From Adiantum capillus-veneris (taxonomy: Eukaryota > Streptophyta > Polypodiopsida > Polypodiales > Pteridaceae), in NCBI GenBank assembly GCA_014529385.2, contig CM043963.1, positions 93,899,912-93,963,911 of the forward strand: a stretch of DNA of 64,000 bases, given 5' to 3'. The stretch's first letter is position 1. Each line of letters opens with the position of its first letter. The translations under genes and the position numbers were made by a program. The notes beneath the pieces are model-generated. The model saw only the letters and a list, made by a program, of their open reading frames with translations, was not told the origin of the DNA and made no database searches. Of the stretch, positions 54,601 to 64,000 are shown in pieces.

Positions 54601-56437
54601 CCTCTAATTGGATTGCATTGGCAGTGACATCTTCCCAGGTTGTGATACCTCTAATCACTAGTCCATTATAGATTCCTTCATTCCTCAACCCTCGAATGAA
54701 TCGATCAAGCAGTTGGTTATTATTGAAGCGCTCATTTACACGGCAGCGAGAGTTTAAGTGCTTTAGACGACTAATGAAGTCTCTTACTGACTCTCCTTTC
54801 TTACGTTCGGCCTTCTGTAGCTGAGATGCTACACCCCAAAGCACACCTTCTCGTATGTACTCCTTTAGAAATAACCTTCGAAGGGTAGGGTAGATTGTTT
54901 TCTCGTCCACCCTTAGGGTTCTATACCAATCTCCAGCCTTCCCACTTAATGTCAAGCTTAAGGCATTGCACTTATGTAGTTCGTTGCGTTCCCCTAAGGA
55001 ATCACATACTTGTTCAAACACTTCAATGTGTTTTCTAGCATCTTCGTCCCCATTGAATTTTTGCGTGAGTTTGGCAATTTGTACTGCCTTACTTCTAGGC
55101 TCTCTATCAGATGCATGACGCATATTTTCCGCGATAGATCGACCTATGGTTTGAGAAAACGCTGCCAAGTCGCCTATGTGAGGAGGCAGGGCCGGTGGAG
55201 GTACTCTTGGAATCATATGTGGGAGAGGGACGGGTACCGGTCTTGGCATATGTGTGGATGATGCAGGATATGGAACATAACCGGGCATAGGTCCACTCAG
55301 ATAAGAGTTAGGGAGCGGTACTCGAGGAGCATAAACAAGTGGTCCAATTGGAGGTGTGGGAGCCATGTGTGCATAAGGGGCTAGAGGCACATACGGTCGA
55401 GGCCCCATATTAGGTACTACGACACTAGGTAGTGGCATTGCGCTAACCGTAGATGTCATCGGTACATTCTCTGTCAGGCTTATCCCTGGAGTGAGCACTG
55501 TGTTTTCCTTAATAGAGGGTTGAGCCAAGTTAGGGAAGCTAAAGTTGTCGCTCGGAGGCTCAGATTGCATAGAGACCCCAGGTGAAATGACGTAAGATGG
55601 GTCCATGGGGCTCATTAGAGGAGTCTCCATTTGTGATAGAGTAGGCTGTTGAGCCTTGCTCGTATCCAAAAATCTCATGGGGCCAGTTGAGAGTATATTT
55701 ACCCCTCGGTTTTGCCTTTTTGATTGAATAATGCCATGGATAACATTACAGATCATTTTTTGTTGATCTTCGATGCTCGTGGCACTAGAGGTGGATTGTA
55801 CAATCTCTATCCATCCTACATGGTAGGCGTGGCCAGAGTGTAGATCCGTCAACACCTCAGTGTGGAGGTCGTATGTCCAATGATCATTAATGAACAATCC
55901 TTCTAGAGTCGACATGTTAACGGTTTCTTGTGAGGTAGAAGCAATGTTGCTCCCCGTGGTTTTACTTGTCACCAACGGTACTCTAGAGGGAACTTCTGAA
56001 GGAGGCAGCTCAACAGGGCCTTCTTGGTAAGAAGTTGGCAGGATATCCACATGGACACTCTTTGGGGGTGTGGGATCCACGTGCGATGTGAAAGGAGAGT
56101 CCACTTCCCCACCCCCTTCGTGTGCTTCATTTGCATCAGGTTCCGAGCGAGTAGCTCTACCTAATGTTTCCATGAAACGGCTAAACATACTAGTACTAGG
56201 CTGTGGAGCTTCGGGAGGTGCATGGCCTTCTCTCTCAGTGTTTTGGGTAGGGTATGCTTCCATGATTTCTGAGTCAGAGGAGGAATCACTAGCAGCTATT
56301 TTAGGGTCTTGGGTGGTGCTACCTTGTGTCCCCGCTGAGGGTCTAGAGCCTATCGTGGATGGGTAATGGGTGTCCGTATGAACAAAGGCACCCTCAATAT
56401 GCTCGTGTTCTAGCACCCGCCCAGAGCGTAAGTGCAT
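51626..56437 (-). CDS. Element H gag-protease ORF (1,603 codons)
   Basis: The start is ATG 56437 (MHLRSGRVLEHEH), about 1.05 kb after the primer-binding site. Residues 1-440 are Pro/Ser/Thr-rich and disordered. The gag (capsid-like) domain is at about 455-615 (LTQKFNGDEDARKHIEVFEQ, GKAGDWYRTL, RDFISRLKHLNSRC). Zinc knuckles are CSICLGPHSTSEC (686-698) and CNACGRYGHQAKDC (709-722). Two more Cys/His motifs occur later (CYECGGPHRAAEF, and CNRCGIDHLIAQC). A long Lys/Glu-rich region precedes a retropepsin-like domain with ILDGGVGVIIVT (DGG at 1297-1299) and closing MILGRPFM. The tail is acidic/Ser-rich (STDDSSSESEDDTNEDS) and ends RRRY-TGA. The gag is unusually large for the superfamily. Confidence 0.92.
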   Translation of the reverse strand: MHLRSGRVLEHEHIEGAFVHTDTHYPSTIGSRPSAGTQGSTTQDPKIAASDSSSDSEIMEAYPTQNTEREGHAPPEAPQPSTSMFSRFMETLGRATRSEPDANEAHEGGGEVDSPFTSHVDPTPPKSVHVDILPTSYQEGPVELPPSEVPSRVPLVTSKTTGSNIASTSQETVNMSTLEGLFINDHWTYDLHTEVLTDLHSGHAYHVGWIEIVQSTSSATSIEDQQKMICNVIHGIIQSKRQNRGVNILSTGPMRFLDTSKAQQPTLSQMETPLMSPMDPSYVISPGVSMQSEPPSDNFSFPNLAQPSIKENTVLTPGISLTENVPMTSTVSAMPLPSVVVPNMGPRPYVPLAPYAHMAPTPPIGPLVYAPRVPLPNSYLSGPMPGYVPYPASSTHMPRPVPVPLPHMIPRVPPPALPPHIGDLAAFSQTIGRSIAENMRHASDREPRSKAVQIAKLTQKFNGDEDARKHIEVFEQVCDSLGERNELHKCNALSLTLSGKAGDWYRTLRVDEKTIYPTLRRLFLKEYIREGVLWGVASQLQKAERKKGESVRDFISRLKHLNSRCRVNERFNNNQLLDRFIRGLRNEGIYNGLVIRGITTWEDVTANAIQLEDNLMIAGMRVSTDTRSTSSQAIEYEPMTAKPIANEPKVFETFLTDLTKAIQESLKDNRPPQNSHMYPRREQQWCSICLGPHSTSECPTFRVKFNGTCNACGRYGHQAKDCLMIKRMMANRPPVAWTDAPRAPVLMPAPPVEQLPQHMVPRSQNVVQATPLPPPVLGPQPPHPRVAPMNQVGCETSNAYADGCEEEIDTSIAYGLDILEECPIYYMEDCWGQVKPVYQAAALASRGQNINTQARRPPLQCYECGGPHRAAEFPIRLQKNAAQMQMNEGRTSAMPILTCNRCGIDHLIAQCPYNPNAPKITPLNLVEIASVTSPIPPVAPAYAITRSMLQGPGHILEERDTASVIQAKKKKTQRKRSQNTGNSKSSSKTNIGTGDDPVYMNDLEDDSDSIGTMETRTNTTKRKTDKENRNMEPNEKRIRENHKEPLKTPQVFPNPIQDPQDKPQGQKGKNRKKKIGMYPNPVDEIEQVKHLRGLVEETQRKLEPEPMHVKIHDTMFPTQVHPPHMNHRPLAISSIIQEGSEDGTSESEHIPFLLERMFNEGIPDPIEEYEIPSSPVPSQGPTPCKMPMNVAKLVDFMSSEVRTTIIAKLYGDPELFLALRAFLNGELRTGLPQFAQPNRPDSIMIDEENHVQSLDLDGHESLIEVPINELGQYFEGDESNATLPITTKGLTIKGILDGGVGVIIVTKDCWESMGKPRLSVTNIVVNMANGTIAKPMGMLKDLKIKVLGHKVRHTFIVMDFSKHLMSYEMILGRPFMREAQMVHDWSKNHVYLQFQDSVLRVDLVTGKVHPLGSKTIIDHRSNTTVHSAPLQYCYTCKKDTDIGQDSPYMDVLPGMTESDNVDWVHLAATIDTWGNRGTTWVTLEGEEVPQIAPLNMISAIHASSKGKAIVDQSDSDTDSSIEDFEQHDSDTDSQSETDSKSHELESGASSESKHSEGPSTSTDDSSSESEDDTNEDSFSEPDLNANQNQVSNKKKKNFKRRRY

Positions 56438-57491
56438 GTGCTTTTGATACCCTCAGGTGTCAAAAAGCTACTCTAGGAGGCCTTGTGACTAGTTTTTTGC
56501 GTGTTTTTTGTTTGTTTTTTTGCTAGATTTTTTAGAGCGTGTCGTGGAATGGGTCGTGTGATAGCTCGAAACGAGCGTATTGCTAGGAGGGACGTGTTGT
56601 GCTTTACAGCCCACCATTTGGTTCTATTTTGCTCCAGAAAAGCCCGAAACAGTCTTTTCCTAGTTGGGGAACTAGGCTCCAAATAGCAAGTCTAAGGGTG
56701 CAAGTGGGAAGAGATGGGAGGAGAGTGGAGGACTTGCCCCACATGCTCTCATTCCCTCTTGAGGGGGTAGGGTATATATATAAGAGTGAGTCTAGTGTAT
56801 ATCATAAGATTGAGGACTGAGGCTTGGGCTTGGGCTTGGGCTTGGGTAAACGATCCCGATCAAAATTTTAGTGATCTCCCTAGTCACTCACGCTTAAATA
56901 TTTTCGATTTTTTTTATAACCTCCCACTCACTTACGTTTTTATTTTTCGATTTTTTTTTAATTTTATTTTTTTTAAAATTTTATTTTTTTAAAAATTTTA
57001 TTTTTTTTAAAATTTTATTTTTTTAAATTTATTTTTATTTTTATTTTTGGATATTATTTGGTACGCATTTTGGTGCGCGTTGACCTCACCTAACTATTTA
57101 CTGTCCCACCTACCTACTGACTTGCTAATCAGTGGTTCACCTAATTACTAACCTGCTTAATTAACTAACTGTGCGCCTAACTGTGCAAAAACCAGAAAAC
57201 ACAGAAAATGCAAAAAATTGAAACTTGACAGAACTGTGCAGTACAAACAAGAAAATGCAGAAAACGCACAAACGCAAGAAATGCTAACTGTGTAAGCTGA
57301 AATCTGAGCTTAATAGAACTAGCAAAACAGAGCTTAACAGAACACAGAAAACTTGAATGCAGTCAACAACATTGTGTCTTTCTCTATTGTTTTTGCATAA
57401 CAACAATAATCAAACTTAAGCCGCGCCTTTCCTACATAAAAAATAGCTTCAATACAATTTACAGGTCGCCATTCGAGCTTCACACGTAGCA
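56438..57491 (-). other. Untranslated leader of element H
   Basis: About 1.05 kb lies between primer-binding site and gag. It contains a G-tract repeat on the plus strand (56821-56846). It also has a strongly AT-rich block of alternating T-runs and TAAAATTTTA (56935-57055), and GAAAACACAGAAAATGCA-like phrases repeated at 57190-57370. Confidence 0.75.
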
Positions 57492-57511
57492 GCTCCCCGG
57501 CAACGGCGCCA
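57492..57511 (-). promoter_or_regulatory. Primer-binding site of element H
   Basis: Read on the minus strand it is TGGCGCCGTTGCCGGGGAGC, four bases inside the 5' LTR. This class of primer site is common in plant gypsy elements. Confidence 0.93.
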
Positions 57512-57515
57512 AAAA

Positions 57516-57741
57516 TGTCAAGGCTAGGGACTTGCTACGCGCCGTGTGCGAGCCACAAAGGCTCCTAGCACACAGTCATACAACAGACAAGCTCACAAGG
57601 AAGAATGGTGTGTCACTCACCTTCCTGCGTAGTTGCGAATGAAGGATTCCCGTGCCGCGAAGAAGAGGGAGACGCCGCTACGCCGCGCTCAACGGCCTCG
57701 TCGCCGTCGTGCCGCCGCAACGCTCGATCACACACACACTC

Positions 57742-57799
<58 letters not shown>

Positions 57800-58102
57800 G
57801 TACACACACACACACACAAGGAGATGGTGAAGGAGAAGGTGGAGATGGAGCAAGAGCAGCTTCTATTGCACAATGAGAGAATGAGTAAAAATTAGGTTTA
57901 GTGGCTTTTATATGAGCTCACCCCATTCACACTTGGGCGCCCATACTTAGCCAACTAACTCCTTGAATATTCCAGTTAGAGTGCGCCTGTCATCGGCGAT
58001 CACCCTTACCCTGTTCCTATTGGTCCGACAAGCCCGGTACCTGACTCTAAATAATACAACGTTTATAGATCATAGGGTGTCCGTGTGCCGTGAGGGTTAA
58101 CA
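57516..58102 (-). repeat. 5' LTR of element H
   Basis: It is 587 bp, TGTCAAGGCT to GGGTTAACA. The minus-strand TATA box CATATAAAAGCC lies at about 57902-57916. Transcription would then run through the (TC)n/(CA)n microsatellite (about 57729-57818), which is longer than in the 3' LTR. Confidence 0.96.
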
Positions 58103-58126
58103 CCAATGTGCCACTTGTTCACGTGC

Positions 58127-58132
<6 letters not shown>

Positions 58133-58174
<42 letters not shown>
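58133..58174. repeat. (GA)n microsatellite
   Basis: A pure GA run of about 21 units lies 25 bp outside element H. Confidence 0.9.
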
Positions 58175-58176
<2 letters not shown>

Positions 58177-58640
58177 ATTGCATTTACTCATTGCTAATGG
58201 TCCTCAAGATTTTTAGTAGTAGCTTAGGAAAGCGCGCATAACCTTGGCATTGAGAAGGCTTTTTCAAAGCACATGTTCTTAGTGTGGTTAAATACCCACA
58301 CCCGTGTTGAAATGTTTACATTGATGTTGATGAAATTGTCGTGATTATATTCAACCCAATTTTGCTTCACAAATTCTACGTTATTTTTGTAGTATTTGTT
58401 GAGCAAAGCTGGGTTTGATTTATTGTTTAACTCCTAGCATCTAGCGTTTGTAATCGTTGTGCTCCTTGTTCATAGATGTGCCACTATTATCATGGAGAAT
58501 GCTCATGGAATGAATGACATGTGAGGAGGTTTGCAAAGGGCTTTCATTCGAATTGGACTTTGGGGCTTATAGTCCTATACCTCATGATACTTATTCCATA
58601 CTCCTTATTCTTTTCACTAGGTTTCTCTTTTTTCCCGATG
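58175..58640. other. Intergenic, nothing recognised
   Basis: AT-rich sequence without coding similarity between the GA repeat and the next LINE fragment. Confidence 0.5.
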
Positions 58641-58711
58641 GAAGGGCTGGAGAAGCAAGGAGGTAGTAAACGAAGGGACAAATCCAGGGAAGGATAAAGG
58701 AGATATGGTAT

Positions 58712-59735
58712 GTGATAAAATGGATATTAAGATGTAGGAAAAGATTGTGGAGGAATCAGTTCCCATACAACGAGCTTCCGAAGGTGCAGGCAATAATAAT
58801 AGGATCATTACTCCCGCTGCTATCCCCAAATTTATGTGACAACGGCGACGAGGCTGTCCAAGTCCCTGGTCTGAAAAGAGCCAAAAGAGTGAAGGCAGTG
58901 GCAAGAGACTCCAAAGTGCTTCAAGTCGTGAGAACACTTGAGGTGAAAGGAACTAATTCATCCTCCACCCCTTCGAAAGGAGGGGGGTTCGTTGTCCCTC
59001 TGCACAATCCATTTGCAGCACTGCAAGAAAAGAAATCCCCTGACTTGGAACCCCCAGATTCTCCTGATACCAAGGAGAAGGGGGAGGGGAATGATTCGGA
59101 TGCTGAAGAATTCGTTCCTCTATCCCAATGAACCCTCATTAATGATGGAGTCTCTCACTATCCAATCTTGGAACGTAAAGGGGTTGAAATCCCGTAAGAA
59201 GAGTACCTTATTCTGGGAGGAAATAAAAAAGGAGAAGACAATAAACTGCTGGGCCATCCAAGAACACCACCTAGATGCCCATAGCAAGAGAAAGCAGGTG
59301 CTAGGAAAGAAACTGGTATTCTATGGAGAAGGAAGTAACGGCTTCAGTGGCGTCCTCAGCATTGCGGACAGAGAATTGGAGCCGAAGTTGGTTCTTAACC
59401 ACCCATCCGACAAAATCCTCGGGATTAGAATCAGATGGGAAGGGCATCCGTTCACCATTGTGAATGTGTACGGCCCTTCCAATGCAAAGAAAAGAGCTAA
59501 ACTATGGATGCATCTTAGAGATACTCCTATTGAAGGGGAGTGGATGTTGGTTGGCGAATTTAATATGGTGGCTGGCTGGCTCAGAAAGATCTAAATGGAA
59601 AAGTTTGTGTGAAAAGTGGGCAATGATCGACTTATGGGAAGTTGGCCCATGGAACAGCACGCCTGGTTTCACCTACACAAGCCTCCAGTACGCTGCGAGT
59701 GCTGAATGCCTACTCTCTAATCTAATTTAATATCA
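58712..59735 (+). pseudogene. L1-type LINE fragment I: end of ORF1 and start of ORF2
   Basis: The first frame (58712-59131) is a Lys/Ser/Pro-rich, acidic-ended tail like that of the LINE ORF1 at 29081. It ends just before ORF2, in the same tight arrangement. ORF2 starts near 59139-59142 (MESLTIQSWNVKGLKSRKKS) and shows the endonuclease signature: WAIQEHHLD, FTIVNVYGPSN and LVGEFNMVAG (GDFN with D replaced by E). After a frameshift it reads WAMIDLWEVG and GFTYTSLQY. Homology stops near 59735, so the RT is missing. It is distinct from and diverged relative to the 28983 copy. Confidence 0.85.
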
Positions 59736-62700
59736 CCAACCAAATGGATAATGGGTGCTCACTTTTATCAATCACGCACACAGACATCAATCAAAAGCTC
59801 AAAGATCTCACAAAAGAAGTGCACGAGAAGAGAAATGATAGAGGGCAGCACTAATTTGGAGACTAATTAATGCTTAACTACACACCATTAACATAAATGA
59901 AAAAGAGAGAGAAGAACATGAGCACTTAGCTTTTCATTGCATGCCATAGAAAGTGTATAAGCTCAAGAGAAAGCTCCAACTTCAAGCATCATCATCTCCA
60001 CCTTATTTACATGAAAGCTCTACTCTCATGAGGATAAGTGAAAAAAGGACCTAACTTTCACTTTTATACCTAGGGCATCAAAAATATGTCTGGCCGCCCA
60101 TAAGATGCATACAGCTGTGTGCATCTCTACAGCTCTTAGGAATCATGTAGCATCAAATATGCAATATAGAACTCATGTAGAGCTCAAAAATACATCAAAA
60201 ATGCATATACAAATGATATGCCTATAAAAAAATAAACTCAGGATTAAGCATTGTATGCTAAAAATAGCAACACTAAAGGTCATTCGCTGCTTTCAATTGG
60301 CACTACAATAGATGTGGAAATAATCATGCAATGGTGGAGCTCAATCTATCCATGCTGTGTGAAAGTTGAAGTCCATCCATGATGCAAAATCATAAACAAA
60401 ATACTGCCACCTAGAAATGTGTGTCAACATAGAAACGAGAGTTTTACTACCTAAATACAAATAAAAATGAATCCTATACTAAGGTTGCATATTTGGATGC
60501 CTAGAGGGAAAAAGCCCAATGGGAAAAAGATTCCTCTAGTATAAGCGCATGTCTCTAGTGAACCATTGTCAATTTGCACAAGTCAGGGGTCTAGTGCAAC
60601 TAAGAGGGATAAGAGAACTCTCTCCAAACAATAAAATCTGCAATCTTCTAGATCTATATCTAATGGTCATTGGATAGCTAGCACCTAGCTCCATGTGGAT
60701 AGTAGAATTTGTAGGACGAGTAATGGGTCTAGGGATGACATCATCGTGTGATTGTGTGCTCAATGAACTTCGTGGCTAAGGGTCCTTCAATGGATGACTC
60801 CTGCCTAACTCTAAGTCAACAACATGTCCAGGAAAATTCTCAGGTTAGTTGTGGATTGTGTCAACCTATGGTGTGATAGGTGTCTGGATCTTTAGTAGCC
60901 AAATCTTCAATGTCCACTATATCTCAGTAAATGCACGCTAAGCTCTCCTCACATGTGGTCGTGAATGTCTAGTTTGTAGAACTTTAGGTCTAGACTATCT
61001 TGCAGTAGATGGCCGATGTTGTTGTTTTGAACATCTCATATATTATTGTCCTCTATTGTAATGTGTCTACTCTAGGCAGCATAAAAGAACTATGAGTGAT
61101 CATCATGGGGTGTGCTATTATGCAACTTCTAGGAACCCAGACCTATCTATGTCCCTCAAAAAATCCATGTGCCTCTAGTGACCGTCTAGAAGCTAGCCAT
61201 CCATGTGATGCACCATCATTTTCTCTATGTTTTTCTATCCACACAAGTGTGTCGTCCCTAGAAAAACATAACTCTCTATGGGAACATAAACCTATATAGT
61301 CCTGTGGTAAGCTATATGAATCAAGGTATGGCTAGAATCCCATGTGTGCCCTGCTAAAGTAGTACTACATTGGGGTGTAGAGTCCAAACTATCCAATGGC
61401 TCTAATATATGTAGTGTGGCCACTATTGTGATCTCCTCAACATAGTCTATAGGAATTTGATGTGACATTGTCTCACAAGTCATATTCGTCTACTCTATGA
61501 TCAGGGATCTGGTCGTGTCTTCACAAGAATAGATGGATTAATGCAACATCTATATGATGTGGTCATTGTGTAGGTGAATCACTCAATATGTGTCACTCTG
61601 TTGCACATGAAGATGGTGAGCAACATATGCTGGCTCTATGTCATTAGCCTCATACTAATCTAAGCTATAAAGCTCACTCTATGCTAGGCTAAGCTCTAGA
61701 GCTACATATGGGGGTGGTATAGTCCTAGGAATCTCTCATTGAGGATCAAAATCTTTCATGGTTCTAGAAGGTGATCTATGACTTGACTAAGCTGGAGCTC
61801 TTGTAGGTACTCTAGCTCTATAACATGTTTTATCGATCAATGGTCTGGGTGTGTATCTCAATTTGGCAGTCAGCACATAAATGGCATGATCAATGCCTCT
61901 ATATACTAACTCTTGAAGATCTCGATCAAACATAAGCATGGCACTCACACTCAGAGCTAACTCACCAGATGCGCTAGACCTCATGTGTACCAACATTCGT
62001 AATCATCAAGATATGTCTATGTCTACTCAAGTCTATACAACTCTACCAAACCTTATCATCAATATGCAAAGTGCAATGCTTGGAGTCTACTCCAAGTTAC
62101 ACATATGCAACATGATAGACCATGAGACACCACCCTTTTTCCGCCAAGCATTTAGAAAATGCAAAGGATAGTGCATGGAACTTAATCCAATATGCACAAA
62201 TACACTTCCTAAAGCTATCCATTGCATGCCAATCACCAAATCAGGTATAGTGTGCCTTTCCACCCAAAAAATGAATACAAGTGCACCATTTATTGTCAAC
62301 ATGCTAGGGCTAGGAACCCATCAAGTAAATCATCATCCATGAGAACTCATATAAAAAAAACTTGTAGAACCATTAAGCAATGAGAAAATCTCCACTCCAT
62401 TGAGTGGACTCCATCTTTGAGCCAATGACTCCAAAATAAGCTTCATTGTTTGGTAAAAAACTACCAACATGATTCAACAAAGACTCCTTTTCTTTGACAC
62501 ATCCTTCTTCAAAAAGTTTGTGAGCTTTGGCTTCAATTTGTAAAGACAAATTTCATTCCTTGATGCAATTTGGAGTTCAAGACACCATATTTGACAAACA
62601 AGATCTCCTTCTAGGCTTACAATGAGAAAAACACACAAGATATTTGCATCATCATGCACAAAAATAAGCATTAGTTTTCTCAAAATCACAAAATCATCAC

Positions 62701-64000
62701 CTTTCCTAGAATGGATAAGCATACAAGCCCCATCATGCTTTAAATAGGCACCAATTGTGTGAATAAATACACATATCCCATCACACAACATTGCCTCCAA
62801 GCAAACATTCATTTAGCACAGCATCAGTTTTTGAAATAAGTTGCTTCACACACACCACATTTTGTTGCTTGAAAATTTCATCATGAAGTACCTCATTTTG
62901 GTTAGTCATCTCTTCAATTTCATGTGAGACACTAAAATCTCCAACTAGAGTTCCTACTCGAGGTTATGAGGCTAGAAGCACCCTAGCAGGAGATCCAAGA
63001 GTTGTGAGAATGGTTGCAAAAATAGGACGTATGTGACCATCTTAGGTAGCTTAGTGTACTTCCAAAAAGTACAATGGGTCAGAAGATCCATATGCTCATG
63101 TCTCACTCTTTAAACAAGTTTGAGAGCTAAACAAATCACGGATTTCTACACACAATACAAAAGATTTGGGCTGACATGGGCAGGAACAATATTGACGTGG
63201 TTCCAACCTTTAAATAGTAGAGATTATCTAAACATAAAATAGCTCTTGTAGACATTTACTAAGAAATTCTCTAAAAGGGGAATCAAGCATAACAATGTGT
63301 TCCAAATCTATGCTTTCAAGCAAAAAGAGAATGAGAAAGTGAAGGAAGCTTTGCTTTGCCTTAAACAATACTTAGAGAGATGTCATGTGAGAGAGCTACC
63401 ACAAGAAAAGAGGCTATTAGATCTCTTTATCAAGGTCTTGAGTAACTGAGACTCTCAATAAGGACCTATACTTGAAAGCATAAACAATGTTTGAGCAAGT
63501 CACTAAAGAAGCTCTGTATCTAGTCAACAATTGTAAGGCCTTTAGATAGGTGAAAAAAGATGCAGACAATGTGTCTAGTAGTGCCTCTTCTACGACAAGT
63601 GAATCCATGAGAAAGCAAAATTTTCAAACTTCAACTATAGAGCATTGATCAATAGGTCAATAGAAGTGACTAGGAGGATGAACCAAGTCTATATACAAAC
63701 TCCAAATGTACGACAACAACTAGTGGTAGAAAATGCACAATGTGTCTTCAAGTGGTGTGTGATTGAGTAAAGATGGACCAACCATGAAATGAATGAGTGT
63801 TTTTACAATGGGAATTAGGTGACAAAAAGGCAATATGGACCTCCGGGGGTTTGCAACCATTGCTACCACCACCAAGATACCAAACAATCCTGAATAATGC
63901 AGCCCAAGGGAAAGACAAGTCTCAACCAATGTTGGGCCAACACCTCCCTTACCTCAAGAAAACCAAGAAATTGTAAGCTATACATTGCTAGTAGAAACAC
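59736..64000. other. AT-rich, degenerate sequence, family not recognised
   Basis: No domain could be assigned. On the minus strand protein-like but stop-broken text appears at about 61640-62000 (GELALSVSAMLMFDRDLQEL, then GIDHAIYVLTAKLRY, then YEANDIEPAYVAHHLHVQQS). More appears at 61292-61483 (MSHQIPIDYVEEITIVATLH). Stops there are mostly TAG or TGA at positions suited to Gln or Arg. It may be the inside of an old minus-strand retroelement. No LTR, primer-binding site or RT motif was found up to the window end. Confidence 0.45.

Larger units (their letters stand above)
44478..58102 (-). mobile_element. Ty3/gypsy element H, 13.6 kb, near intact, with extra domains
   Basis: LTRs lie at 44478-45050 and 57516-58102, with perfect target duplications CCAAT (44473-44477 and 58103-58107). 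The primer-binding site, read on the minus strand, is TGGCGCCGTTGCCGGGGAGC (57492-57511). The polypurine tract AAGGGGGGCA abuts the left LTR. One frame runs from ATG 56437 to the stop at 47087, about 3,117 codons, broken by three TGA codons. Order is gag, PR, RT, RNase H, IN (a gypsy order), then a second protease-like domain and a basic tail, then a separate small ORF. LTRs differ at about nine places outside the microsatellites, so it is fairly young. There is no chromodomain. Confidence 0.97.

Overview
This window looks like nuclear DNA from a land plant with a large, transposon-rich genome. The support is plant-type Ty1/copia and Ty3/gypsy LTR elements whose primer-binding sites match initiator-Met tRNA or the TGGCGCCGTTGCCGGGGA class, L1-type LINEs with a DUF4283/CCHC ORF1, a CACTA (En/Spm) transposase of the TNP2 type, GT-AG introns and long dinucleotide microsatellites. 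No intact ordinary host gene was found. Two host-derived gene pieces stand out: a 5'-truncated atypical SDR (NAD(P)-binding) gene near 42.3-43.8 kb, and an HSPA12/Hsp70-like N-terminal fragment near 5.3-5.6 kb. I cannot name the species; a fern, lycophyte or gymnosperm-type genome is only an impression.

Left part (1-22.2 kb) is a nest. Positions 1 to about 1620 are the 5' end of a minus-strand LTR element running out of the window. Next is a CACTA-type block (about 1.63-13.44 kb) with a minus-strand TNP2 transposase pseudogene, a GA-rich tract, the HSPA12-like fragment, and a plus-strand TNPA/Transposase_24-like gene. A copia element (7531-12674, target duplication TTGGT) sits inside an intron of that gene. 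The right CACTA end (TAGTG at 13437) abuts a truncated LTR of a minus-strand gypsy element (13438-22223). Its gag is split by a second, internally deleted chromovirus (15766-20854).

Middle part (22.2-44.5 kb): a gag-only copia derivative (23619-26548, target duplication AGGAG), a possible tRNA-derived SINE, a full-length L1-type LINE (28983-34650, 17-bp target duplication), a detached gag fragment, two opposed fragments of another non-LTR family (38.1-39.2 kb minus, 40.0-42.1 kb plus), and then the SDR gene piece.

Right part (44.5-64 kb): a 13.6-kb minus-strand gypsy element (44478-58102, target duplication CCAAT) is the youngest-looking and best preserved. Its gag-pol is a single reading frame of about 3,117 codons interrupted only by three TGA codons. 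It carries a second retropepsin-like domain (DTGA) after the integrase, a C-terminal tail with repeated W-x-P-K motifs, and an extra 140-152-codon acidic ORF before the 3' LTR. This arrangement is the most novel thing in the window. After it come a 3'-truncated LINE (58.7-59.7 kb) and about 4 kb of degenerate, unrecognised AT-rich sequence.
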